Part shown: in pieces, positions 28,584 through 37,813 of the stretch | How positions within the stretch are numbered: position 1 is the stretch's first letter | Layout of the letters: every line of letters begins with the position of its first letter | Assembly (NCBI GenBank): GCA_947623965.1 | Contig: CANQIF010000004.1 | Location: 62,001-126,000, forward strand | Direction: 5' to 3' | DNA length: 64,000 nucleotides | Source: an uncultured Alistipes sp. | GTDB taxonomy: Bacteria > Bacteroidota > Bacteroidia > Bacteroidales > Rikenellaceae | Position numbers and translations under genes: made by a program | Notes under the pieces: model-generated | What the model saw: the letters and a program-made list of their open reading frames with translations, nothing else | The model's database searches: none | What the model was told of the DNA's origin: nothing

Positions 28584-29417
28584 TTACTCGCCCAGCGCGA
28601 AACGCTTGTAAGCAACGACCGTAGCCTCCTTGTCGGCCTTGCGGATGTACTCGGCGATCGTCTCCTTCTCGCCTACGACGCACTGGTTCAGCAGCGTGTT
28701 CTCCTCGAAGAACTTGCGCATCTTGCCCTCGGCTATCTTCACCAGAATGGCCTCCGGCTTGTTGGCGTTCTTCGGATCCTGCTTCATGGCCTCAACGGCG
28801 ATCTTGCGCTCGTGCTCGACCACCTCGGCCGGGCAGTCGGCCTCCGAGATCGAAACCGGCGCCATGGCCGTAGCCTGCATGGCGACGGTGTGGGCGACCT
28901 CCTCGGGGACCTCCTTGTTGAAGCCCAGCACCGTACCCAGCTTCTTGTTGAAGTGTACGTAAGCGTGGCAATAGGGAGCCTCGATGCGGGCGTAGTAAGC
29001 CAGTTCGATCTTCTCGCCCGTCTGGCCCGACTTCTCGGTCACGAGCTCCTCTACCGTGCGGCCCTCGGCATCCTTCACGGCCAGCAGGGCGTCGCGATCG
29101 GCGGCATCGGCCGAAACGGCCAGCTCCAGCATCGCATTCACCGACTTGGTATACTCTTCGTTCTGTGCGACGAAGTCCGTCTCGCAGGCCAGGCAGAGAA
29201 TGTAAGCCTTCGAGCCGACGACCTTCGTAGCGACGACACCTTCGGTAGCCGTCCGGTCGGCACGCTTCGCCACGACCAGCTTACCCTTCTCGCGAATGAT
29301 ATCCTGGGCGCGGGCGTAGTCGCCCTCAGCCTCGATCAGCGCCTTCTTGCAGTCCATCATGCCGGCACCCGTCATCTTGCGGAGCTTCATGACATCAGCA
29401 GCCTTGATTTCCATCAT
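28584..29417 (-). CDS. tsf: Elongation factor Ts
   Basis: Nucleotide-exchange factor for EF-Tu. The 277-residue product begins with the UBA-like domain (ADVMKLRKMTGAGMMDCKKAL) and continues with DIIREKG and KRADRTATEG, then the core domain with ETDFVAQNEEY. Two adjacent ATG codons occur (29417 and 29414); the second gives the usual MEIKAADV start, and either is possible. It is the last gene of the rplM-rpsI-rpsB-tsf cluster, 43 bases after rpsB. Confidence 0.97.
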   Translation of the reverse strand: MMEIKAADVMKLRKMTGAGMMDCKKALIEAEGDYARAQDIIREKGKLVVAKRADRTATEGVVATKVVGSKAYILCLACETDFVAQNEEYTKSVNAMLELAVSADAADRDALLAVKDAEGRTVEELVTEKSGQTGEKIELAYYARIEAPYCHAYVHFNKKLGTVLGFNKEVPEEVAHTVAMQATAMAPVSISEADCPAEVVEHERKIAVEAMKQDPKNANKPEAILVKIAEGKMRKFFEENTLLNQCVVGEKETIAEYIRKADKEATVVAYKRFALGE

Positions 29418-29460
29418 CTTAATCGATCTTTAAGTGAAACACTTTTTTGTTCGGAGGCGA

Positions 29461-30324
29461 TTACTCGGCCGGCTGCTCCGCGGGAGCCTCGACAGCGGCA
29501 ACGACCTCTTTCACGACGGCCTCCTCGGCATCCACGACCTCCTTGACGGCCTTCCGGATGCGGGGCTTGCCCTCCTTCTTCGGAGCCTCGGCGGCAGCGG
29601 CTGCCTCGGCCTCCTGCGCCTCCTTCTCCTTTTCGAGGCGGCGCTCCTCGGTACCTTCGGCGATGGCGGCGCACATCACGTCCAGCACGACCTCGATGGC
29701 CTTCGTGGCATCGTCATTTGCAGGGATCACGTAATCAATGTCGGTCGGATCACAACAAGTATCAACCATTGCAAATACGGGGATGCTCAAACGCTTGGCC
29801 TCCTTCACGGCGTTGGCCTCCTTCTGTACGTCCACGACGAACAGAGCGGCCGGCAGACGCGTCAGGTCGGCAATCGAACCGAGGTTCTTCTCCAGCTTGG
29901 CGCGCTGACGTGCGATCTGCAGCTTCTCGCGCTTGGAGAAATTATCGAACGTGCCGTCGTTGGTCATCTTGTCGATAGTGGCCATTTTCTTGACGGCTTT
30001 ACGGATGGTGGGGAAGTTCGTCAGCATACCGCCTACCCAGCGCTCCGTCACGTAGGGCATTCCGACGGCTGCCACCTTTTCGGCAACGATCTCCTTGGCT
30101 TGTTTCTTGGTGGCCACGAACAGCACGCGGCGACCGCTCTTGGCGATCTGCTTGATGGCTGCAGCGGCCTCATCGAGCTTCAGCACGGTCTTGTGCAGGT
30201 CGATGATGTGGATGCCGTTCTTCTCCATGAAGATGTAGGGAGCCATTTTCGGGTTCCACTTGCGCTTCAGGTGACCGAAGTGGGCACCGGCTTCCAACAA
30301 TGTATTAAAATCAGTACGAGACAT
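29461..30324 (-). CDS. rpsB: 30S ribosomal protein S2
   Basis: S2 of 287 residues. The core (residues 1-228) has FNTLLEAGAHFGHLKRKWNP, YIIDLHKT-like IHIIDLHKT, RWVGGMLTNF and DPTDIDYVIPANDDA. A C-terminal extension of about 60 residues is rich in Ala, Glu and Lys (AEAAAAAEAPKKEGK and following), probably disordered. ATG 30324 (MSRTDF) is preferred over 30333 because family members start MSR. The 183-base gap from rpsI holds TACCTTGT at 30445-30452 (minus), a one-mismatch -7 box. Confidence 0.97.
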   Translation of the reverse strand: MSRTDFNTLLEAGAHFGHLKRKWNPKMAPYIFMEKNGIHIIDLHKTVLKLDEAAAAIKQIAKSGRRVLFVATKKQAKEIVAEKVAAVGMPYVTERWVGGMLTNFPTIRKAVKKMATIDKMTNDGTFDNFSKREKLQIARQRAKLEKNLGSIADLTRLPAALFVVDVQKEANAVKEAKRLSIPVFAMVDTCCDPTDIDYVIPANDDATKAIEVVLDVMCAAIAEGTEERRLEKEKEAQEAEAAAAAEAPKKEGKPRIRKAVKEVVDAEEAVVKEVVAAVEAPAEQPAE

Positions 30325-30507
30325 GTTTTTCAACTTGATTTGTTAATTTTAATCCTCTTTTCTTCAATCCCCGGGCAGCGGCCGTCAGCAGCCGGTCTCG
30401 ACGGATTTTCCGCGGTCGGGCAACACGGAGGTAATACGCATATAACAAGGTAGTCCCCGATGTTTGAAACCCGAACCGTGCTTTGCCGAAATTTCGGTCT
30501 GCAAGCA

Positions 30508-30894
30508 TTAACGCTTGCTGAACTGGAACTTGCGGCGTGCACCGGGCTGACCGGGCTTCTTACGCTCTACCACACGCGAATCGCGCGTCATGAATCCGGC
30601 CTTCTTGAGGGTCGGACGCATCTCGGCGTCGATCTCGCAGAGGGCGCGTGCGATGCCCAGACGTGCGGCCTCGGCCTGACCCTTGATACCACCACCCACG
30701 AGGTTGATCGTGATGTCGTAGTTTTCCAGCGTGTCGGTAGCCAGCAACGGCTGCTTTACCTGGAACTGGAGAATATCCAGCGAGAAATAGTCGGCGAGTG
30801 CCTTGTGGTTGATTGTAATCTGACCCTTGCCCGGCTTCACGAATACGCGAGCCACAGCTGCCTTGCGGCGACCTACGGTGTTTACAACTTCCAT
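30508..30894 (-). CDS. rpsI: 30S ribosomal protein S9
   Basis: Complete 128-residue S9 with NTVGRRKAAVARVF at the N-terminus, GGGIKGQAEAARLGIARAL in the middle and the basic tail ending RRKFQFSKR that reaches the P-site tRNA. It starts 8 bases after rplM, the classic L13-S9 operon. Confidence 0.98.
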   Translation of the reverse strand: MEVVNTVGRRKAAVARVFVKPGKGQITINHKALADYFSLDILQFQVKQPLLATDTLENYDITINLVGGGIKGQAEAARLGIARALCEIDAEMRPTLKKAGFMTRDSRVVERKKPGQPGARRKFQFSKR

Positions 30895-30902
30895 GCGATG
30901 TG

Positions 30903-31358
30903 TTACTTAATCTCGTTCAACTTAAGGACCTTGGGGTTCTGGGCGGCATGGGGATGCTCCTCGCCGGCGTAAACCTTCAGGTTCGTCAAAATGTGCTCGC
31001 CCAGGCGCGTTTTGGGGAGCATGCCCTTTACGGCCTTCTCGATGAGGAAGGTCGGTTTCTTGGCCAGATAATCGGCCGGCGTAGCGAAGCGCTGGCCGCC
31101 CGGATACCCGGTGTGGCGCGTGTAGACCTTGTCGGTCAGTTTCTTGCCCGTGAGCTTCACCTTCTCCGCGTTGATGACGATGACATAGTCGCCGCAATCC
31201 GCGTGGGGGGTGTAGCAGGGCTTGTTCTTGCCTCGGAGGATCTTCGCGATCTGCGATGCAAGACGTCCCAGTACCTCGTTCGTCGCGTCGATCACGTACC
31301 AATCCTTGGTAACGGTCGATGCATTGCCCGAGATAGTCTTGTAGCTTAATGAATCCAC
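30903..31358 (-). CDS. rplM: 50S ribosomal protein L13 (GTG start)
   Basis: Complete 151-residue L13 with DATNEVLGRLAS, RGKNKPCYTPHADCGDYV, YTRHTGYPGGQR and the family-typical KGMLPKTRLGEHILTNLKVY. The start is GTG at 31358: this gives the MDSLSYKTIS opening seen in Bacteroidota L13, and no ATG is available nearby. First gene of the L13-S9 unit; a consensus promoter lies 56 bases upstream with a hairpin in the leader. Confidence 0.97.
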   Translation of the reverse strand: MDSLSYKTISGNASTVTKDWYVIDATNEVLGRLASQIAKILRGKNKPCYTPHADCGDYVIVINAEKVKLTGKKLTDKVYTRHTGYPGGQRFATPADYLAKKPTFLIEKAVKGMLPKTRLGEHILTNLKVYAGEEHPHAAQNPKVLKLNEIK

Positions 31359-31394
31359 TGTGTTTTACGTTTAATTGAACTTGTTGTAATCCAT

Positions 31395-31421
31395 CCCGCA
31401 CTTTGCGGGTGCGCAAAGGTA
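31395..31421 (-). promoter_or_regulatory. rplM promoter and leader hairpin
   Basis: Minus-strand TACCTTTG at 31414-31421 is the -7 box. Just downstream in the leader, CCCGCA and TGCGGG (31395-31409) form a short hairpin. A protein-binding leader controlling L13-S9 is possible, but only the promoter is well supported. Confidence 0.65.
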
Positions 31422-31494
31422 CGAATAATTTTCTAAAAAACAGCACGGCGGATGAAAAATTCCGATCTCCGAAGCGGGACGGGCGGCTTCTTTG

Positions 31495-32270
31495 CGAAGC
31501 CGCAAATTCAAGATTCAAAATTCAAGATTCAAAATTAAGGACTGCTGAATGCGCTTGGACATATTCTCCAATTCGGGGCGCAGCCTGCGGAGCACGCATG
31601 TTCGGGTACGAACTGCGGGCCTCCGCGCGCGGGAGGCTGCGGCCCGCTGCGGTTCCTTGCCGGAACCGCAAATTCAAGATTCAAAATTCAAGATTCAAAA
31701 TTAAATGGGTTCGCAGGCATGCTTGGGCTTCCAATTCGGGTCGCAACCTGCGAAGCACGCAGGTCGACAACGAACTGCGGGCCTCCGCAGGGGGGGGCGG
31801 CCCGCCGACCTCTTGCGAGGTCGATCTTGGCAGCAGTCCCGCAGCCGAGCGGACGGGCTTGCGACCATAAGGAGCAGCCCTCCGCCTGGGGCGGCTGCGG
31901 GCGGTTGCGGCTCCTTTTCCGGAGCCGCAAATTCAAGATTCAAAATTAAATGGGTTGGCGACATGCTTGGGCATTCTCCAATTCGGGTCGCAGCCTGCGG
32001 AAGGCCTGCACGAAGCGGACCTGCGGGACACGAGTTGCGGGCCTCCGCCCGGGAGGCTGCGGCCCGCACGGTCCTACGGACCGATTTCAATTTCAACTCG
32101 AGACCAGCCCGCAGCCGAGCGGACGGGCCTGCGACCATTAGGAGCAGCCCTCCGCCTGGGGGCGGCTGCGGGCTGCCGGTCGCTGCGCGACCGATTTTGC
32201 CGGCAAACACTTCCACCAAAGTCGGCGGCTTCGGTCTGCCGAGAACCGACAGATCTGCAATCCCGCGGAG
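31495..32270. repeat. Palindromic mosaic repeat island 9
   Basis: Four first-type units in forward order (about 31575-31650, 31736-31800, 31984-32068, and a short start near 31600) and two second-type units (about 31845-31905 and 32108-32178). Small hairpins: near 31657-31672 (GCGGTTCC/GGAACCGC), 31807-31822 (GACCTCTTGCGAGGTC), 31910-31928 (GCGGCTCC/GGAGCCGC), near 32070 (GGTCCTACGGACC), 32179-32193 (GGTCGCTGCGCGACC). AT tracts at 31503-31537, 31670-31705 and 31928-31950. Confidence 0.87.
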
Positions 32271-32287
32271 AATAAACAGACCCGGAC

Positions 32288-32340
32288 ACAAAAAAAGCGG
32301 GACCGCAACCGTCTCGAACGATCGCAGTCCTGCCCGTTTC
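32288..32340 (-). terminator. Intrinsic terminator of the M48 protease gene
   Basis: On minus, GGACTGCGATCG pairs (with G-T pairs) with CGGTTGCGGTCC, followed by CGC and seven T. It lies 16 bases after the stop. Confidence 0.8.
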
Positions 32341-32355
32341 TCGCGGATCGGCCGG

Positions 32356-33183
32356 CTATTTTTCCGCGGCCTTTCCAGTCTCCTTCGCAGCAGGCTTCTC
32401 GAAGCCCTCCTGCGTGGCGCGCTCCTCCATGCGTCCGATGCGGGTCTCCAGTTCGGGGTGGGTCGAGAAGAGCTGGTTCAGCTTGCTGCTCTTCTGCGCC
32501 CCGGCCTCCTCCTGCATCTGCTTCAACCGGCGGAACGAGAGCGCCATGGCCCAGGGGTTCTTGCCTCCCTTCTTCAGGAACTCGTAACCGTAATCGTCCG
32601 CCTCGCACTCCTGCTTTCGCGAGTAGGTGGACTGCACGAGCGCCTCGCCCAGATCGCCCAACTGCGAATCGGAGAGCGCCGCCGCCGTTCCGCCATTCGC
32701 CGAGACGCCGTCCTTGAGCGCCGATGCCAGCAGCGCCGTGCGGAAGGCCTTCTTCGAGTGGCGCAGGGCGATGTGGCCCACCTCGTGGCCGATAACGCCC
32801 AGGAGCTCTTCGTCGCTCATGATGTCCATCAGCGAGGAGAAGACCCGGACACTTCCGTCGGCACAGGCGAAGGCGTTCACGTCGACGACACGGAAAACTT
32901 TGAAGTTCAATTTGATACCGTTGGCATCCGACAGTCCTTCGGTCAGGCGTTTCAGGCGGATCGTGTAGGGATCGTCGTCGGGGCAGACCGGGTTGTGCGT
33001 ATCCACCCAGTCGATGTACTCCTTGACGTAGGCGGCCATCTGTTCGTCGGTCAGCGTGATGGCCTGCACGGCCTTCGTGGCGCCGCCGAGCGCTCTTTTG
33101 AGGTTGAATTGCGCCTGGGCCGGCATCGTGCAGGCCAGGCTTGCCAGCAGGGTCAGACACCCCGCAAAGAAGGTTTTCTTCAT
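32356..33183 (-). CDS. Secreted M48-family zinc metalloprotease
   Basis: A 275-residue exported protease. A signal peptide (MKKTFFAGCLTLLASLACTM..AQA, about residues 1-24) precedes an M48 domain with the zinc site GHEVGH (His133, Glu134, His137) and the downstream QECEADDYGYEFL, which supplies the third ligand. FSTHPELETRIGRM near the end is also typical of M48 proteins such as BepA and LoiP, which act on outer-membrane proteins in the periplasm. ATG 33183 is chosen for the signal peptide; the same frame stays open far upstream inside ahcY, but that is antisense-like shadow in another frame. Confidence 0.92.
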   Translation of the reverse strand: MKKTFFAGCLTLLASLACTMPAQAQFNLKRALGGATKAVQAITLTDEQMAAYVKEYIDWVDTHNPVCPDDDPYTIRLKRLTEGLSDANGIKLNFKVFRVVDVNAFACADGSVRVFSSLMDIMSDEELLGVIGHEVGHIALRHSKKAFRTALLASALKDGVSANGGTAAALSDSQLGDLGEALVQSTYSRKQECEADDYGYEFLKKGGKNPWAMALSFRRLKQMQEEAGAQKSSKLNQLFSTHPELETRIGRMEERATQEGFEKPAAKETGKAAEK

Positions 33184-33323
33184 GCTGTTCGGATTTTCAT
33201 CAATCGTTTCTCTTTTGTCCATGCAAAAGCCGCATATCGCGCACGGCAGCGCGGCCTCGCAACAACGCAGTGCCACAGCGCACGGCTTCGCAACCCCCAG
33301 GCCTCGCAGCGGCATTGCAGCGG

Positions 33324-34736
33324 TCAATACCGGTAGTGCTCCGCCTTGTAGGGGCCCTCGGGCTTCACGCCGATGTATTCGGCCTGCTCGGGGGTCAGAA
33401 CCGTCAATTCGACGCCGAGGTTTTCGAGGTGCAGGCGCGCAACCTCCTCGTCGAGGTGTTTCGGCAGGCGGTATACCCCTGCGGCAAGCGGATTCTCCCA
33501 CAATTCGAGCTGGGCCAGGCACTGGTTCGTGAAGCTGTTCGACATGACGAACGACGGGTGTCCCGTAGCGCAGCCGAGGTTCACCAGGCGCCCTTCGGCC
33601 AGGATGAAGATCCGGTGTCCGTCGGGGAAAGTGTACTGGTCCACCTGCGGTTTGATCTCGCACTTGACCGCCCCGGAGGCGTTCAGGCGCGCCATCTGGA
33701 TCTCGTCGTCGAAGTGGCCGATGTTGCAGACGATCGCCTGGTCGCGCATCCGCTCCATGTGTTCGAGGGTGATAATATCGCGGTTGCCCGTGCAGGTGAC
33801 GTAGATGTTGCCCTCGGCCAGAGCGCTCTCGACCGTCTTCACCTCGAAGCCCTCCATCGCAGCTTGCAGGGCGCAGATCGGGTCGATCTCCGTCACGATC
33901 ACGCGGGCGCCGAACGAACGCATCGAGCGGGCGCATCCCTTGCCCACATCGCCGTAGCCGCAGACGACGACCACCTTGCCGGCGATCATGACGTCCGTGG
34001 CGCGCTTGATGCCGTCGGCCAGCGATTCGCGGCAGCCGTAGAGGTTGTCGAACTTCGATTTCGTGCAGGAATCGTTCACGTCGATCGCCGGAACCAGCAG
34101 CTCGCCCGCCTCCTGCATGCGGTAAAGGCGATGCACGCCGGTCGTGGTCTCTTCGCTCACGCCGCGCCACTCGGCCACCGTGCGGTGCCACTTCCCGGCA
34201 TCCTCCGCGAGGATCGAACGCAACGTCGAGAGGATCACCTCCTCTTCGCGGGAGGAGGGGGCGGCATCGAGCGTCGCGGGATCGTTTTCGGCCTTGTAGC
34301 CCTTGTGGATGAGAAGCGTGGCATCGCCGCCGTCATCGACGATCAACTGCGGGCCCTTGCCGCCCGGGAAGGACATCGCCATCGCCGTGCACCACCAGTA
34401 TTCGGGCAGCGTCTCGCCCTTCCAGGCGAAGACGGGGATGCCGCGCTTGGCCATTGCGGCGGCGGCGTGGTCCTGCGTCGAGAAGATGTTGCACGAGCAC
34501 CAGCGCACCTCGGCGCCCAGCTCGACCAGCGTTTCGATCAGCACGGCGGTCTGGATCGTCATGTGCAGCGAACCCATGATCCGCACCCCCTTGAGCGGTT
34601 TCTGCGGGCCGTATTTGCGGCGTACGGCCATCAGACCGGGCATCTCGTGCTCCGAGATTTCGATCTCCTTGCGTCCCCAGTCGGCCAGCGAAAGATCGGC
34701 CACCTTGTAGGGAATAGTAGTGTCTAAAAATGCCAT
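33324..34736 (-). CDS. ahcY: S-adenosylhomocysteine hydrolase
   Basis: Hydrolyses S-adenosylhomocysteine to adenosine and homocysteine, relieving product inhibition of methyltransferases. The 470-residue product begins [17 protein letters not shown], has the [16 protein letters not shown] substrate loop, DDGGDAT, the [17 protein letters not shown]-binding motif and the conserved C-terminus ending [14 protein letters not shown] 34736 is chosen because the protein then starts normally; upstream in-frame sequence belongs to a neighbouring repeat fragment. No consensus promoter was found. Confidence 0.97.
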   Translation of the reverse strand: MAFLDTTIPYKVADLSLADWGRKEIEISEHEMPGLMAVRRKYGPQKPLKGVRIMGSLHMTIQTAVLIETLVELGAEVRWCSCNIFSTQDHAAAAMAKRGIPVFAWKGETLPEYWWCTAMAMSFPGGKGPQLIVDDGGDATLLIHKGYKAENDPATLDAAPSSREEEVILSTLRSILAEDAGKWHRTVAEWRGVSEETTTGVHRLYRMQEAGELLVPAIDVNDSCTKSKFDNLYGCRESLADGIKRATDVMIAGKVVVVCGYGDVGKGCARSMRSFGARVIVTEIDPICALQAAMEGFEVKTVESALAEGNIYVTCTGNRDIITLEHMERMRDQAIVCNIGHFDDEIQMARLNASGAVKCEIKPQVDQYTFPDGHRIFILAEGRLVNLGCATGHPSFVMSNSFTNQCLAQLELWENPLAAGVYRLPKHLDEEVARLHLENLGVELTVLTPEQAEYIGVKPEGPYKAEHYRY

Positions 34737-34779
34737 GTTATGCAATTTATTTATGGTTTTCGTTCTTTTTATCATTATT

Positions 34780-34855
34780 AGGCGGGCGGAGGCCCGCAGC
34801 TCGCGTCCCGCAGGTCCGCTTCGAGCGGCTCTCCGCAGGCTGCGTCCCTGCCCCC
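34780..34855. repeat. Truncated first-type repeat unit (island 10)
   Basis: A single inverted first-type unit between ahcY and the riboflavin kinase gene. It retains GCGGAGGCCCGCAGCTCGCG, the centre GTCCCGCAGGTCCGCTTCG and CTCCGCAGGCTGCG, but has lost the outer GCCGCAGCC arm, the small hairpin and the AT tract. Confidence 0.8.
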
Positions 34856-34890
34856 AAATCTCCAGCAACCCGATCCCCGATTCTCCGAAC

Positions 34891-35256
34891 CTACCGACCC
34901 AGGATCGTCCGTTTGTCCCGTTCGAGCTGCTCCCGCAGCTCCTCCACCGACCCGAAGGTCCGCTCATCGCGAATCCGCTCCAGCAGGCGCACGCAGATCC
35001 GGCGGCCGTAGAGCGACCCCTCGAAATCGAACAGATGTGTCTCCAGCCGCCGGCTGTTGCCCCCCACCGAGGGGTTGCAGCCGAGGTTGGCCATGGCCGC
35101 GAAGCGCCGCGCCTCCCCCTCGATCTCGACCTCGGCCCGATAGACGCCGTCGGCCGCCGCCAGATCGGCCGCCACGGCGAGATTCGCCGTCGGAAAACCG
35201 AGCGTGCGCCCCAATCGGCGCCCATGCTCCACCCTGCCGCAGACTACCGTTTCCAT
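34891..35256 (-). CDS. Standalone riboflavin kinase domain
   Basis: Only 121 residues long, yet it covers the whole flavokinase half of bifunctional Rib[58 protein letters not shown] and [26 protein letters not shown]. The FAD synthetase (nucleotidyltransferase) half is absent, and no frame encoding it lies upstream; instead the start overlaps the stop of the AI-2E transporter gene by one base (TGATG). It should convert riboflavin to FMN. FAD synthesis must come from another gene elsewhere. Confidence 0.88.
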   Translation of the reverse strand: METVVCGRVEHGRRLGRTLGFPTANLAVAADLAAADGVYRAEVEIEGEARRFAAMANLGCNPSVGGNSRRLETHLFDFEGSLYGRRICVRLLERIRDERTFGSVEELREQLERDKRTILGR

Positions 35257-36356
35257 CAAATCTTTTCAGTCAGTTTGCGCACCAGGCTGAACTGCGAGAA
35301 AAACTCCTTGGCGAAGACGCGCAACACGGTGTAGGCCGGGATGGCCAGCAACATACCGAGGATGCCCGCCGCCGAGCCGGCGATCAGAATCACGAGGAAT
35401 ATTTCGAGCGGATGAGCCTTGACACGCTCCGAATAGAGGGTCGGCTGCAGCACGAAGTCGTCGAGCGACTTGAGGCCGAGCAGCGAGCAGACGATCACGA
35501 GGGCCGTCTGCCCCACCGTCATCCCCTCGATCGGCGAGACGAGCCCCACGAAGAGCGAGAGGCTGGCGCCGATCAACGGTCCGGCGTAGGGGACGACATT
35601 CATCACCCCCATGACAAGCCCGATGAAGGCGGCGTCCGAAGCGTGCATCCCGAAAGCGGTCATGACCACCGAAACGGCGATCATCAGCAGAAGGCTCTCG
35701 GTCAGGATGCCGCGGAAATAGCGCGAGAGGAGGTAGGTCACGCTGTCGAGGGCGCGGGTGATGTTCTCCGAATAGCGCTCGGGGAAGAGCCCCGTCACCA
35801 TCGCATAGAAGAGCCCGTCCTCCTTGAGGAAGAAGAAGGTGATGAACGAAATCGAGAAGAAGGCGATCGCCACCGAAAGGGTCAGGCCGACGATCGACGA
35901 GAAGAACTTGTTGATCGATTCGAGGTTGATCCATTCGCCGAGGGCCGAGATGATCGATTCGCTCAGCGAGAAAGATTCCTGCGGCAGAGCGAAGAAGTTC
36001 GAAAGGTAATGCTGCAGCCGCACGACAGGCGCCTCGATGCTCTCCATCACGGCGGCGAAGTCGAGCCGCACGAGCTCGTTCAGCTTGTCGAAGACAAGCG
36101 GGATGAACAACATGCCGCAGACGATCGCCACGACCCAGATGACGACGAGGGTCAGCAGGGCCGCCAGCGAACGCGGGATCCGCCAGCGGCGCAGGTGGAA
36201 CCGTTCGATGCGGCGCACCAACGGGCGCCCCATCACGGCCAGCACCGCCGCGACCAGAATGTACCAGACGATCGCCGAGAAGTACCAGACTAAAAAGAGG
36301 ACGAAAGCCGTCAGCAGGCCTCCGAAGATGAATTTCCAAACCGTTTGCGGTGTCAT
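35256..36356 (-). CDS. AI-2E family transporter (membrane protein)
   Basis: The 366-residue protein has about eight membrane segments arranged as in the AI-2E (UPF0118/PerM) family: two N-terminal helices, a long amphipathic region (about 85-150), then the conserved core with VPYAGPLIGA and a C-terminal block around LQPTLYSERVKAHPLEIF. Members have been linked to autoinducer export or Na+/H+ exchange, so the substrate cannot be told from sequence. The kinase gene overlaps its stop by one base. Confidence 0.92.
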   Translation of the reverse strand: MTPQTVWKFIFGGLLTAFVLFLVWYFSAIVWYILVAAVLAVMGRPLVRRIERFHLRRWRIPRSLAALLTLVVIWVVAIVCGMLFIPLVFDKLNELVRLDFAAVMESIEAPVVRLQHYLSNFFALPQESFSLSESIISALGEWINLESINKFFSSIVGLTLSVAIAFFSISFITFFFLKEDGLFYAMVTGLFPERYSENITRALDSVTYLLSRYFRGILTESLLLMIAVSVVMTAFGMHASDAAFIGLVMGVMNVVPYAGPLIGASLSLFVGLVSPIEGMTVGQTALVIVCSLLGLKSLDDFVLQPTLYSERVKAHPLEIFLVILIAGSAAGILGMLLAIPAYTVLRVFAKEFFSQFSLVRKLTEKI

Positions 36357-36439
36357 ATCAACGTGTTTTTATTCCGGCTCCCGCCGCGCCCCGGCAAGCT
36401 CCGGCCTTCGCGCGCGCACCGCTGCAAATTTGCGGCCTT

Positions 36440-37095
36440 TTCCGCCGGACAGAAGGCGGGCTGGCGAAGCTGCGATCCGCTGCGGTTCCAGTCGGGACCG
36501 CAAATTCATCATTCAAAATTCAAGATTCAGAATTATGAACTCGGGGCACAGCCTGCTGCACTCTTTCGGGTGCAAATTCAGAATTCAAAATTCAAAATTA
36601 CGCACTCGGGGCGCAGCCTGCGGAGCACGCATGTTCGGATACGAACTGCGGGTCTCCGCCGCCGGGAGGCTGCGGGCTGCTGCGCCCATTCGGGCGCAAA
36701 TTCAGAATTCAATATTCAAAATTCAAAATCACGCGCTCGGGCGGCAGCCTGCGGAGAAGCCGTTCAAAGCGGACCTATGGGACGCGAGCTGCGGGCCTCC
36801 GCCCCCCCCCAGGCTGCGGCCCGCCGACCTCTAACGAGGTCGAATGTACAGCAAAAAGCATCAATAACTGCGACCCACCGATCCCTACGGGATCGATTTC
36901 ACTTTCGCGACCAGCCCGCAGCCGAGCGGATGGGCCTGCACGAGCGGACCTTCGGGACGCGAGCATGCAGCCCTCCGCCCGGGGGCGGCTGCGGGCTGCC
37001 GACGTCTGCGACGTCGAGCTTGCTGAAAAATATCTCTGCAACAGCTGGCGGCTGCGGGCTGCCGATCGCTTCGCAATCGAACCGCAAGGCGCCGG
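36440..37095. repeat. Palindromic mosaic repeat island 11
   Basis: Between psd and the AI-2E gene. Forward first-type units at about 36602-36672 and 36735-36822, fragments at 36460-36480 and 36541-36570, and a second-type unit at about 36914-36995. Small hairpins: near 36480-36500, 36678-36696 (GCGCCCATTCGGGCGC), 36827-36842 (GACCTCTAACGAGGTC), 36879-36893 (GATCCCTACGGGATC), 36999-37015 (GACGTCTGCGACGTC) and 37060-37078 (GATCGCTTCGCAATC, one mismatch). AT tracts at 36500-36535, 36575-36600 and 36696-36732. Confidence 0.87.
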
Positions 37096-37117
37096 ACCGG
37101 ACACCCCGGCCGTCGGA

Positions 37118-37795
37118 TCAGCGGTCGTGATGCCGGAAGCGGGCGATCGGCGTTTGCGAGCCCGTTACGGGGTCGCCGATCTCGACCAGCAGTTCGCTCT
37201 CCTTCGGCAGCAGCACATCGACGCGCGAGCCGAACTTGATGAAGCCCGCCACGCTGTTCTGCTCGATATCGGCCCCCACTTTCATATAGGAGATGATGCG
37301 CCGGGCGATGAGGCCCGCGATCTGCCGGAAGAGGACCCGGTCGCCCGAGGGCATCCGGACGACGGTCGTCGTCCGCTCGTTCTCGCTCGACGATTTGGGA
37401 TGCCAGGCCACCAGGAAGCGTCCCGGATGGTATTTGAAGTATTCGACCCGTCCGCCCACGGGAACCCAGTTCATGTGGACATTCGTGATCGACATGAAGA
37501 TCGAGATCTGCAGCATCTCCTCGTGGAGGTATTCGTCGGCGCGCACCACCTCCGTCACGACGACGCGGCCGTCGCAGGGGGCGAAGACCAGATCGGCATC
37601 GTGGATCCGCACGCGGCGCGGCTCGCGGAAGAAAGCGACGACGAAGAACCAGAAGCAGAGCAGAAAGAGCGTCGCGGCCCAGATCAGCAGGCTGTCGTCG
37701 CGGCTGGTGAGAATCCGGTAGAAGAGCAGCCAGATCATGACGCAGAAGAGCCCCGAGAGCAGGATGATCTTATAACCTTCCTTATTGATTTTCAT
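37118..37795 (-). CDS. psd: Phosphatidylserine decarboxylase proenzyme (short, archaeal-type)
   Basis: Makes phosphatidylethanolamine from phosphatidylserine. The 225-residue form belongs to the short class with one or two N-terminal membrane helices (residues 10-57). It has APCDGRVVV, IFMSITNVHMNWVP, YHPGRFLVAWHPKSSSENER and the self-cleavage site KFGSRVD, where the Gly-Ser bond gives the pyruvoyl group. It is last in the rsfS-ftsH-cdsA-psd row and 18 bases after cdsA, so CDP-diacylglycerol supply and phospholipid decarboxylation are coupled. Confidence 0.93.
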   Translation of the reverse strand: MKINKEGYKIILLSGLFCVMIWLLFYRILTSRDDSLLIWAATLFLLCFWFFVVAFFREPRRVRIHDADLVFAPCDGRVVVTEVVRADEYLHEEMLQISIFMSITNVHMNWVPVGGRVEYFKYHPGRFLVAWHPKSSSENERTTTVVRMPSGDRVLFRQIAGLIARRIISYMKVGADIEQNSVAGFIKFGSRVDVLLPKESELLVEIGDPVTGSQTPIARFRHHDR

Positions 37796-37813
37796 GGTAT
37801 GAGGCGTTTTTTA

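Noticed and set aside
32356..34191. Reading the M48 protease with a 335-residue N-terminal extension
   Set aside because: The extension runs out of frame through ahcY; a good signal peptide starts at 33183.
33324..35225. Longer start for ahcY reaching 35225
   Set aside because: The extra residues come from a repeat fragment and the shadow of the riboflavin kinase gene; the family start is at 34736.
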